From Coriaria nepalensis (taxonomy: Eukaryota > Streptophyta > Magnoliopsida > Cucurbitales > Coriariaceae): a stretch of 64,000 nucleotides of DNA. Made by a program: the position numbers and the translations under genes. The notes beneath the pieces are model-generated. The model was not told the origin of the DNA. It saw only the letters and a list, made by a program, of their open reading frames with translations, and searched no databases. The stretch spans positions 10,430,501-10,494,500 of the forward strand of contig CP114486.1 in assembly GCA_027186245.1 (NCBI GenBank), written 5' to 3'. This document shows, piece by piece, positions 25,305-36,170 of the stretch; within the stretch, counting starts at the first letter, position 1; every line of letters starts with the position of its first letter.

Positions 25305-26490
25305 TTAATTACATTTTAGTCTATATATAGTTCAATTTTTACGAATTTGTTCTTGTGTAGCTTCTGATCAATATTTTAGTCTATCTGTAGTTTAAATGAG
25401 ACTTTTTAATCTTTCTGATAATTTTAATGCCACCAGTGATGATGTGTTATGTTGACATAGCATGACATATCATAAATAATATTATTTTTTTATTTTTTTA
25501 TATTTCATTATTTCTACTTTTCTTCTCTATTAATTTATTATTTTTCTTTTTAATCCAAATTTTCATTTAAAAAAAAAGACAAATTAGGGGAAAAAAAATA
25601 ATTCGGATTATTAGAAAAAAATGGATCGGAATAGTTCATTTTTTTTGCAAGTAAAATCGCTCATTTTAATTTGATTTATTCATGAGATATCCAAATCGAA
25701 TCAAGTATTTGTAGTTCTTGCTCACAAAGAACCTAATTGGATCGATCTCGTTCATCTTTTATGCTAAGAGGTATTCTTGAATTATAAAAGAAAAAAAAAA
25801 AGAATCAGCCCAAACCATCATTAATAGAGGCATGAGCTTAGATCAAGCTCGCAGACCTCCATTAGTAGAGGCCCGCGAGCAATCTGAGCTTGCGACCTCT
25901 ATTGATGAAGGCTTTGCGAGCTCATATCAAGCTTGCACCTCCATTAATGGAGGTTTTGTTCGATTATGCTTGTTTTTCCCTTTTTTTTTTTTTTATTTTA
26001 TTTTTCCATTTTAGGCTCAAGAACACCTCTTAATGTAAAAAATGAATGTGATCGATCTGATTGAATTCTTCATGAGGAAGAATAAAATCGATCTGATCGG
26101 TTTTCTCACTAATACTTAATTCGATTTGGATATCTTGTAAATAAATCGGATTCCAAATCGAATCGGAACGAATGATTTTACTTGCAAAAAGTTGAACTAT
26201 TATGATCTAATTCTTCCCAACAAATTAAACCAGATTTCATTTTTTTCACTAATTTTTTCATTTTTAAAAAAAAGAAAACAATAAATTAATAGGTTAAAAA
26301 CGTATAAAAGATAAAAAATAAAAAAATAATAAATTTTTGATGGTATAATATATTATATCAACATATTATATCATATAGCTTGAAAATTATCAAAAGAATT
26401 AAAAATCTCGTTACATTATAGAATGACTAAAAAATTAATCAAATACTATACAATAATTAACCGTATGAATATATATAGGTTATAATGGGC
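25305..26490. mobile_element. Foldback-type element: two ~470-bp inverted arms
   Basis: The left arm (about 25305-25790) aligns throughout to the reverse complement of the right arm (about 26010-26490). Matched stretches include GATATCCAAATCGAAT, TTTTGCAAGTAAAATC, TTGATAATTTT-type segments and AAGAGGT-TTCTTGA, with many substitutions and small indels. The outer ends read GGTTAATTA. The centre (25800-26010) carries repeated AGCTT-x-TCAAGCT and CCTCCATTA-x-AGAGG units that are themselves partly inverted. There is no transposase. It fits a foldback/long-TIR MITE, possibly Mutator-like, lying 80 bp after the monooxygenase stop codon. Confidence 0.7.
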
Positions 26491-28202
26491 CTAGTTTAGA
26501 GGTGTTTGCGAACTCCGTTTAAGGTACCGAAATATGTACAAAATTGCTAAAAGTTAGTTAAATAGACTTGTCTTGTTCTGTTTGACTGTTTACCTTTCAT
26601 GCTTTACAAGACGGCTTAAAATTCCACTTGGCCTGAAATCACGGGGTTTATCTCCCAACTTGTGAAAAAAATTTGAAAAATGTCATATAATTATTATTTA
26701 TATTATTATTTTTTTAACTCATGCGAATAGATATTATCTTACTTATTTTATTTATATTTTATTTAAGATAGGTCTATATAATATTATCCAAAAATTTATA
26801 TATTTTTTTTATTAAAAAAATATGATTTCATTACACAAACGAAATTAGGTACAAAAAAATAACATTTAAAAAGATTATTTGAAAATGATACACACATTTT
26901 CCACTTAGGATTTAGGTATTAATAAAACAAATTAACTCATTTAAGAAAATGAAAGATGAACTTTTCAAAACCCTTCTAAAGTTGATGCCTTATGATTAGT
27001 TAGGTCTTCTTCTTTCTTAAATTTGAACTAGGTGAAAATTTCTCATAATTTGTTAAGAAAAACGTCCTTATATAGGTATAAAAGTTGTAAGGGGCTAGAA
27101 TTTTGTTTTGGAACGAAGTTGCTATAACTTTATTATAGGACATGTTCTTAAATTCTACTTATATTAGGTTAAATTCTCATTTTAACTTGTAAACTAACTA
27201 TATATTATAGGAATCGTATTTATGAATTATACATGTAGTTTGTGAAAGAAATTATATCAAATATGACTCTATTTAATAATACGATTTTATTTATCAGATT
27301 ATATATATAATACATAATCGATACAACTCATTAAAAAAATTATTCTAACTATATTTCTTATCTCGGAGAAAAATTTGAGACAAACATTTTAAAACACTAT
27401 AATATATAAAAACTTTTACAACCTCTACATTTTGAAACATTTGATAAACCATTTAAACTGTTTTTAAAATATTTTAATCCCGACAATGAATCAAATGAGG
27501 CCTAAGTTGAATGAGATGATTAGGCGAGTAAGATTATTTATTAAGTTTTTAGTTGGAAGTTACTCTTAGACTCTTCTGCAATTCGTATCCTTCAACCATT
27601 CAAACATGTTACTTCTGTTTCTTCTTTTTTAAAGAGACCAACATGTAATTAGATCACCTAACCTCAAGAACATAAAGTATGACATAATTAAATGACGAGT
27701 GGGTCAGGTCAAGTATATTATTGGTAGTGCTTATTTATAACAAAATTCTACTTTGTTTGAGAGGTCATGTTGTGGATCTCTACGTCTCTCTTTCTCTCGT
27801 AGCACTACCCATTCGTTTGTAATTGCCCTTTCGCCATATGAAATTATATATACTCGTTGCAAAATTAAATACGTACCTAACATTTTGAGAAATTAAACAA
27901 TCATTAGATCTATCTCGAGATTTTAAAAGTTAAAATTTATAACCAAATTTCGAATCCGATAATGTTTTGATTCAGTCATTAGTTAACTTGAAAATAGTAG
28001 ATATTTTATTTATATAATATTTATATTAATGCTAATGTTTAACTTAATTAATCTGGATATTTTCAAGTACGGTAAAAAGAAAAAAATATGATTACATTAT
28101 TTTTAGAAAGGAAAAAAAAACTACTTACCAATCTCTACAAACTCCTATATATATATATATTAGGGCATACCTAATGATAATCGTCATCATCTTTATGGTT
28201 GT
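26491..28202. other. AT-rich intergenic region
   Basis: No gene, RNA or clear transposon seen. It includes the promoter of the citrate-binding-protein-like gene, with a (TA)n tract at about 28148-28160 that could serve as its TATA element 40-50 bp before the ATG. Confidence 0.4.
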
Positions 28203-28996
28203 ATGAAAAACATGAGTGCTGATCATATGTTGCTCTTAATCCTTTTATTGTATTCATATCAAGCTAAGGCGGAGGATCTAACTAAAGGGTTTATTTCTCT
28301 CCCCTTAGATCAGTCCAATTTGGTGATTCAGAGACCCTTTGATCTTCCTGAAGATCAACGTTACAACTGTGTTGATGGAGTTCATAGGCTATGGGTATAT
28401 TCAACCGATAAGCCTCATTCTGAGACCAGCAAAACCAGGCCCCGCACTGAAATTCGTATACGAGTAAGATATTATAATCATAATGATTAGCGGGACTAGA
28501 AATTGGATCACAACTTCTTTAATTTTTTCATAAAGCTGCTTAATTAGTTTTTACCTTAATATATGATGATCAATATGATATGTTTACATTAACTTTGTGC
28601 TAGGGATATGACTATTCATCTGGTATCTGGCAATTTGAAGCATACGGATATGTGCCAAACGGAACGTCGGGTGTGTGCATAATGCAGGTTTTCGGAGCAA
28701 ACCCACCGGTTGCCACAACCCTAATGCTCCGAGTCTACAACGGCTCGCTCACATATTATAGGAACCCAGTGCTGATCCCAAATGTATACAACAGATGGTT
28801 CAAGTTAAATGTCATACACGATGTGGATGCGTCTCAACTCGAGGTTTACATTGACGGGGTGTTAATGCATCAAGCAGCTGGACGCGGTGGCACATCTCAC
28901 TATTTCAAATGTGGTGTTTATGCACAGAGTGATGATTCTTATTACATGGAATCACGTTGGAAGGGCATTAGAATTCTGAAGAAATCATATAGTTGA
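28203..28996 (+). CDS. Citrate-binding protein-like (alginate lyase 2 domain), secreted
   Basis: Two exons, 28203-28463 and 28604-28996, join in phase 0 (CGA|GTAAGA and GCTAG|GGA) to give 217 residues, the size of plant citrate-binding proteins. A hydrophobic signal peptide (about residues 8-23, LLLILLLYSYQAKA) precedes a single alginate-lyase-2-type domain (PF08787). That domain includes RPRTEIRIR and GYDYSSGIWQFEAYGYVPNG, then NRWFKLNVIHD, LEVYIDGV and the C-terminal FKCGVYAQSD motif. Family knowledge: the founder was purified from rubber-tree lutoids as a citrate binder; lyase activity is not shown for plant members. A second ATG at 28215 is also possible. Likely vacuolar or apoplastic. 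Confidence 0.85.
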
Positions 28997-29374
28997 TTAT
29001 TTATTTATTATTATTATTATTTTTGTGTCTTTGAAAAGTGCTGGAAACATATATTGTGAGAGAATTTGTAGGTAAAGCGTTGTTGGTAAGTAAAATTTCG
29101 AAATTGCTTGGTTTGTAAGTTGTTAATATGTGAACTGTCTAATTTCGACTAGTTCCTTATGATGATAAGATCTATCATGTAAGAAAATATAGTGTCTGGA
29201 AATGAAAATGAGAGCGTTGTAACGAAAGAATGTTCGGACTGAACCCATTTCTTTGATTTGGGGTAGGGACACGTATTTGCTCTGGAACTGACTTTATTAG
29301 AATGGGCCCGTTCTGGTGATATAATTCTCAAATTACATCGCATTAAAAGTAAAAAGGAACGTTGTTTAAAACAA

Positions 29375-29448
29375 TGGCCCATGCAGGTCTCGAACCTGCG
29401 ACCTTCGCGTTATTAGCACGACGCTCTAACCAGCTGAGCTAATAGGCC
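29375..29448 (-). tRNA. tRNA-Ile (anticodon AAU)
   Basis: The reverse complement folds as a full 74-nt cloverleaf. The acceptor is GGCCUAU pairing AUGGGCC with one G-U. The D-arm holds AGCUCAGCUGGUUAGAGC (A box), the anticodon loop is CUAAUAA with anticodon AAU, and the T-arm holds GGUUCGAGACC (B box). The discriminator base is A. There is no intron and no encoded CCA. A TTTT run follows 5 bases past the 3' end as a Pol III terminator. Confidence 0.95.
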
Positions 29449-29647
29449 GATTTGATATCTAGTAGTCGGTAGTCTAATAATTTTTAAGGGAATATAAATG
29501 TCACACCAATTTTTATTTATTAAAGTTTAGTTAATTATTTATTGTTACTATCATTTATTTCTAAAGAAAGAAAAGGAGGAAACATTATTTAAGTACTATT
29601 ATGAGGATAGATCCATTATTTTAATTTAACTTATACCAATAGTACTA

Positions 29648-30052
29648 TCAGAAATTATGATGTATATGATGATGCACATGATGATGATGAAGAACAAAAT
29701 TATGAGGAGGAGGAGGTGCCGAGGTTGAAGATTCAATACAATAACTAGGAAGAATACTAGCTCCTTCCTTCACAGCCAAGCCGAAGGCGTCAATGACATG
29801 ACCACAACCAGCAATAACAGTTGAGATCTTCTGACAACATATTTGAGAGAGAGTAGTGTCTGCTAGACCCCCCATGACTAGCAAGCTCACCACGGAAAGA
29901 AGGCGGTTTGCGCAGGGTTTAAGGTTCTCAACCGCTTCTCGACAACCGTCTAATTTTTCCAATGCTTCACTCATTCCCTTTGCAACATGGCCTCTGGAAG
30001 TCATGATCATGAGGAATAGCAAGAATGGGGTTACTACTTGTTTTAGAGCCAT
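29648..30052 (-). CDS. ECA1/prolamin-like six-cysteine secreted protein, His-rich tail
   Basis: Single exon encoding 134 residues from MALKQ. An upstream in-frame ATG at 30097 would add 15 residues, but the only TATA-like run (30109-30122) sits so close to it that the inner ATG, which starts directly with a signal peptide, fits better. After the signal peptide the mature protein has cysteines spaced C-x9-C-x24-CC-x9-C-x21-C, with GLAVKEGAS before the last cysteine. This is the prolamin-like domain (PF05617) of the egg-cell/ECA1 and DD11 gametophyte families. The C-terminus is proline-rich then very histidine-rich (11 His in the last 18 residues). A paralogue lies 1.8 kb away on the same strand. 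Confidence 0.75.
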   Translation of the reverse strand: MALKQVVTPFLLFLMIMTSRGHVAKGMSEALEKLDGCREAVENLKPCANRLLSVVSLLVMGGLADTTLSQICCQKISTVIAGCGHVIDAFGLAVKEGASILPSYCIESSTSAPPPPHNFVLHHHHVHHHIHHNF

Positions 30053-30122
30053 ATATGGTGCTGATATATGGTGTTGGTGGTGGATAAAGTGATTCATAAT
30101 CGAAGTACATATATATATATAG

Positions 30123-31846
30123 AATGTAAGTACAATTGCTGTGGACGAACAAAGTAAACATCAATTATGGGTTGTGATGTAAACATGATTTTTTATTGAT
30201 ACAAATGTTTGAGAAAAGTTGAAGTTTCGAAAATTTGAATAGAAATTTATATTTATTTATCGAAATTTCAACCCCGAAATCAAATAAACCCTTTTAATGT
30301 GTCCAATGGATACAATATTACTTATTTCCCCTATTTTATTTTATTTTATTTTATTTTTTTGGTCCAATCCGAATTTATGATAATAGTAATGATGTTATTG
30401 ATGCTATTATATGTCATAAATCTTGGAGTTTACTTGTAAACGATGAATCTCTCCCTCTTTCAATCTTACAATAAAATAATACAAATTGGTAGATGTAAAA
30501 AATGTAGAACAAATGATCTAATTGCGTCCCTTAACCCAATATGCAATTAGGACAGTACTTAACTAATCAAAATTGGTCAATTGCACGTTTCAAACATATG
30601 GGAAAGGAAATAAACCTTTGTAATATGTATATAGTTTTAAGATTTTTATACTATGTTGTATAATTTGGTAACGTACCAATTAATTAGGATTATATTGCGT
30701 TCTTATGACATGTGAGATTGAGCTAATTTAAACTTTATACTTAGTACTATCGGAGATTATTATTATTATTATTATTATTATTTTTCAGAGATATCCATAA
30801 TAATTTAGAATATACAAATTATTAGAGATTTAATAAATATAAAATTTATTAACCTATATCGATAAAATATTACAAAGCACAAACTGATGACATCACTCAT
30901 TAGAGTTTGAAAATCATTACAATTTTTTTTTTTAGAAAGACATATCCTTATTTATTTATTTCTGATTATGTAAACTAAATTTGCAATTGGATGAACGAAG
31001 AGAAGTCCTCATGAATCAATCATATACATATAGTAGTTTTAACGTAAAAATTTGAGTTTTTATTTTAAAATTAATTAAAAATAAGTGAATTTGGTCCATA
31101 TTTGTTATATACCAATTTTCTAAAATTTTTTTTTTAAGTATAAGAGATATATATTTTCAAGATACTCCATCACATATAGCATTATTTTAAATTTATACGT
31201 AAATATTTTTATATAGATAATACAGAATATATACAATAATTAGTTTAATTATATATTGATCTTTAACTCTGATATCCTATAAAAATTTAATCTTATATTT
31301 TAAAACTAATAAAATTGACTCAAATTTTGTAAATGCTAATTTCTAAAATAAATTCTTTTATATATTCTCACCATTTACGAACAAGAACTACACCCAGACC
31401 CAACCGTAAATTTCACATCTAAATCTAAATATGGGTTTTACAAGTGAGACGTTGAATTGAATATATGATGGGCTCATGAAAAACATAAAAGGGTTTGCCT
31501 TTTTACATCGAGTCTTTGACCAATAAACGTAATGTTTGTGTTAAGTGTTTTGAAGAGAATTCAACTAAAATGATTGTACAATTGAAAAGTCCTTTTTTTT
31601 TTCCTTCCTTTACTGTTTCATAAATTTAAGTTCACTTTGCTTTTAAGTAAGTAAATATAAGAATATTCAAAAGATGCACGAATCAATTAAAAAATAATAA
31701 CGATGATAATAATAATAATAATAATAATAAATAAAGAAACACAAAGAGACACACACAGAGATTGAGTCACATTATTCAAGTTCTTAATTAAGTAATGATA
31801 TCCCAAACCCAACAAGAGAAATCAAGTAAAGCCTTAGCAGTAGATA
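30123..31846. other. AT-rich spacer between the two ECA1-like genes
   Basis: Contains (ATT)n at about 30757-30783 and (AAT)n at about 31706-31728, and otherwise simple AT-rich sequence. No gene or transposon domain is seen. Confidence 0.5.
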
Positions 31847-32326
31847 CTAGCTAGAACGAGGTCCAGGAGCAGCAGGAGGAGAGGTAGATGCAGCACAGAA
31901 CGCAGGAAGAACGCTGGCTCCCTCCTTAACACTTAAACCGAGAGCAGCAACGAGGGGACCACAATTTCCGATGACGGACGTAACTCGTCTGCAACAATCG
32001 GCAACAAGAGAACCCGCCTGACCACTAAAGATAAGCTGAACTACCTGGAAATACTGGATGGAGCAGGTCTGGAGATCCTGAAGAGCACCCATGCAAGCAA
32101 GTAACATTCCGTTGACCGGTCCGTGACCTCCTGCTGCTTCATTCGTTATATTAGTAGTAGTTGTATTGATGTGATATGGTTCAAATGATGTTTTTGGGTT
32201 CAAGGGTGGTTTCTTCGTTGGTTCTGGCTTCGGTTCCTGGGTTGTGCTAGCATTCACAACATGAAATGTTAATGATGTCAGAACGAGAAAGAGTGCTACT
32301 AGTATTAAATGTTTGAGCAAGGCCAT
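31847..32326 (-). CDS. ECA1/prolamin-like six-cysteine secreted protein
   Basis: Single exon of 159 residues starting MALLKHLILVALFLVL, a clear signal peptide ending near residue 26. A proline/threonine-rich linker (about 28-70) precedes a six-cysteine domain spaced C-x9-C-x22-CC-x9-C-x21-C with GLSVKEGAS before the last cysteine. This is the same pattern as the neighbouring gene at 29648-30052, so the pair is a local duplication. The family (PF05617) includes egg-cell-secreted and synergid/endosperm proteins, so expression in reproductive tissue is likely but is inference. Its TATA-like element may be the AATTTATAGACG at about 32398-32409. Confidence 0.78.
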   Translation of the reverse strand: MALLKHLILVALFLVLTSLTFHVVNASTTQEPKPEPTKKPPLNPKTSFEPYHINTTTTNITNEAAGGHGPVNGMLLACMGALQDLQTCSIQYFQVVQLIFSGQAGSLVADCCRRVTSVIGNCGPLVAALGLSVKEGASVLPAFCAASTSPPAAPGPRSS

Positions 32327-33504
32327 GTTCTTGATATTAACTAGGGCAAGAGAGAGATAGAGAGATGGTAAGGAAAGGAGGAGTGTAGAATAGAAGGTAA
32401 TTTATAGACGTAGTGTTGGATATATGGTGAGACGGGTAATAAGATGAGCTAATTAACAACAACAACAACAACAAAAAAAAAAAAACTGATTGAATAAATA
32501 AGATGTTGTTATTTTCCCCCCTCCCTTCTTGATTAGGCAATAGCAAACCTCAAATCGGCCTTCTATAATATTTACAAGTGTTGGTCATTTGTTACGATCA
32601 ATCAAACACAACGCCACAGTTGCCACTACGTTAGTTTGCTTCCAACTCTCTTAATATTTTGCTCTTTTCCATATTCCAAGAGTCACAATTTTTTATAACT
32701 CATAATTTTATTTATTTATTTATTTTTCTATTTTTCTTGTGACCGTATTATATCGATGATACGTATAATTTTAAACTTAATTTAATTTATCGATATAAAT
32801 ATATCATATTATTTAAAATGAATAAATATATAATCATAATTGTGAATTAAGAGCTAGTAAGCTGAAATAGATTCGTGATAACCCTATGTTTGTTTACAGA
32901 GTTCAAAACTTATTTTAAAAAGTATTTTAAAAAATATATATTTTTAGTGGATACAAATTTTATATATGAAAATAAAATATTTTTAATTTTTAATAATTAT
33001 ACAAAATATTCATAAAATTTCAAAAATTATATTTTAATAGAGCTCTTCTCTTGCTCTAATTTTTTTTTTATCAACGGGAGGTTGTGATAATAAATTGAGA
33101 AAGAAGTTGAAGATATAATTTTTATATTTTAATTTTTTTTAATAATTATTAAATATTAATTAAAAAAGAAAAAATAATATAATTTAATATATTTATCATC
33201 TTTTTTTTAAATAATGATATATTATCAAAATATATTTTAAAAAATAAAATACGTTTCAAAAAGCTTAAGAATGTTTTTAAGTTTCGGAGTCTAGAATTTG
33301 TATCCCGACAGAATCATGGAGTAGCAGAAAATCACATTCGGCTCATCACGCCTTCAAGCCCAAAACAGATCAACTGGGCTTTTCTTGCTGGGCCAAGGCC
33401 CAACTACTTACTATTTCAAATTTCCAACTCTGTCTGAGCTTAATCACTCTCCCGCCATCGCGAAAGCGGGGAGGAAGAAGACTAGAGAGAGAAACAAGGA
33501 AGAG
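32327..33504. other. Intergenic region with bidirectional promoter position
   Basis: Lies between the 5' end of the second ECA1-like gene (minus) and the WDR83-like locus (plus). AT-rich, with a poly-A run at 32473-32485. No extra gene is seen. Confidence 0.45.
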
Positions 33505-36170
33505 ATGAACGAAGGAGGCGATCTACCGACGAAGGAGGCGAACGTGTTGAAAGGGCACGAAGGCGCAGTTTTAGCGGCGAGGTTCAACGCCGACGGAAAT
33601 TACTGCTTAAGCTGCGGCAAGGATCGCACCATCCGCCTCTGGAATCCTCACCGTGGAATTCACATCAAGTCCTACAAATCTCACGGACGTGAAGTTCGAG
33701 ATGTCCATGTCACGTCGTACTATCTCTCTCCCTTCACTCTTGAGTCTCTACGCTTGTATATTGATTCTAAGAACTTGATATTTATTTTGAATTTTAGGTT
33801 TTTGTTAGTCCAATTTGCTTTTTATCAAATGCGATGTCTAGCACGATTATCCTCCACTCCGAAAAGAAATATTTTCTTCTTATCAAATTGATATAGGTGC
33901 TTTGCAGATTCAGTTGTATACATTTTTTCACGTTTTTAGAAATCTATGTGCAAAGAATTGAATTCAGGGATGGCTTCATAAGAATTTCTTCTCTTAACTC
34001 CAAGCTCCTTCCTTTTTATCAGTAATGTTTTATTTTACTTCAGGGACAACTCGAAGTTATGTTAATGTGGTGGTGATAGATAAATCTTTTATTGGGATGT
34101 GGCAACGGCCGTGTGATTTGGAAATTCCGTGGCCATGATAGCGAGGTTTATAGCCATTACAAGACAGACCTTTTCTTCTATATTTCAAATTCCAGATATT
34201 GAAATCCTTATTAGTGTTATTGCTAGCCGAGGTAGTTATATTAAGTTGTCTTTGCATCATCTTGAACTCATTTTGTGTACTTGACTCGTGTTGCTATCAT
34301 TTTATTTAAAAAAAGTTAAGGCTCTGCAAAATTTCATGCCTTTCTGACTGCTGAAATCCTCTTTAGAATGATCCTTGCAAGTGTTTCTATTGCTTTGGGT
34401 CATCGTTATTCTAGGTCAGTAGATTGCACCGAAGAGCATTCATCCAAACTTTTATTCACATTCTCTCTTTATTTTCTCTATTTTTAGGTGAATGCTGTAG
34501 AATTTAATGATTATGCTTCCGTCGTAGTCTCAGCTGGCTATGATCAATCATTGCGTGCCTGGGATTGTAGATCTCACAGCACCGAGCCAATTCAGGTTTC
34601 CCTTTCCTCTCTCTCTCTCTCTCCCCAAGAGAACTTCATAGGCGCTGTAAAATTGATGTGTTAATGATGAGTAACTTGGTTGATGCTCAGATCATTGATA
34701 CATTTCAAGACAGTGTGATGTCTGTTTGTTTGACAAAAAGTGAAATTATTGCCGGGAGTGTTGATGGAACTGTACGAACATTTGACATGCGTATTGGCAA
34801 GTATACGGTAATGTAGTATTAAGGGCACCATTTGTTTGTGTCATTAGAGGGTGATTATGCATTTTGTGAATTTTTCATTTAAGTTGTTTGACTTCTTTGT
34901 TCGTTTTTTTCCCCACTTTTAGAGAAATTTCTGATGACTTGGGGCCTCCTGTCAATTGTATTTCAATGTCAAATGATGGTAACTGCTTGCTAGCCAGTTG
35001 CTTAGATTCTACTTTGCGCCTATTAGACAGGTTCAATTTCTATACATCTGTAAGTATTCTTCTGTGTTTTGTTGTGTTTATTCTGGCTCTTATATTGTTC
35101 TTTTTCTTATATAAGGTCTTCCGGAGAACTACTGTAAGAATATAAAGGCCATACTTGTAAGGTCAGCATGTTTCAAATTAGTCACTGCTGTAAATCCTTT
35201 TGGGTTCTATTTTTAGGTCAGATGTTCATATCTTAATGTCAGTTTGAGACTAAATTCTGATTTAGGCCCATAGAATCTAACTAAGGGCCCACATAATCAT
35301 ATCTAAGTTCTAGTTTACCCAATTTCAATAGCTTATCCAAATGAAGCCTATAAACAGATAGAGGCTCCATTTGGGTAGACTTATTAAACTGTTGTTTCCC
35401 AAAACTGACAGTTAAAGGAGTTTTTTTTAGTTCTGCGTCGTGGGCTTAAACCGGATAGTGTGGGTTCAAACTGGATTTTATGTCTAAACTGGAAGAAAAA
35501 AAGGATTGTTCCCATTTGGAGCCTTTAGAGTTGCACTTTTCTAAGGTGCACTTTTTGGCACTCGTTCTTGTGTGCTTTCTAGATTAAGATTATCTTTTTA
35601 ACTCTTGACTTTAATTTTTCACAAGTTTCACTGTGTGTGGTTGTTCCAATACAGGCTTACAAGATGGATTGTTGCCTAACAAACAATGATGCACATGTAA
35701 TTGGTGGGTCCAAGGACAGGTACATTTACTCTGGGATCTAGTAGATGCAACTGCAGTCTCAAGTTTCCGAGCTCATTCTTCAGTAGTAAGCTCTCTTTCC
35801 TTCTCCACACCCCAACCAAAAATAAGAATGAAACTGCTTTGGCTTCCATGAATCAAAAGAAATTACTTGAAGATTGGAAATTTTAAAAAAATGATTAGCG
35901 TGCTTGATTATGGTGTCTTGTATCTATCCCATCAGATGTTATACAAAGGGGTTGTCTTTTTGGGGACTATTACAACTTAACATGTGAAGTGTTTAGCCAA
36001 TCAAACATTGAGCATCTATCTAGATCACAAACAGTGAAGATGATCCGTGACTAATATGGGGTGCATTTTCTTTTCCCCTTTGGCAGGTAACAAGTGTGAG
36101 TTACCACCCGAAAGATAACTGTATGATAACTGCCGCTGTAGACGGCAGCATTCGAGTCTGGAAGACCTAA
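33505..36170 (+). pseudogene. WDR83: WD-repeat protein WDR83/MORG1, disabled intron-containing copy
   Basis: Eight exons with GT..AG borders are all present: 33505-33716, 34044-34145, 34488-34595, 34691-34800, 34923-35030, 35116-35161, 35655-35785, 36087-36170. Intact, they would encode about 300 residues with the seven WD repeats of WDR83 (MORG1), a MAPK-scaffold and spliceosome-associated protein. Exon 1 has KGHEGAVLAARFNADGNY and ends in VRDVHVTS. The copy has in-frame TAA codons at 34063, 34081 (exon 2) and 35135 (exon 6), a 1-bp deletion near 34108 and another near 35730 (exon 7). Exons 1, 3, 4, 5 and 8 are clean. Introns argue against retroposition. Alternatives are clustered assembly errors or a very recent loss. 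Confidence 0.8.
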
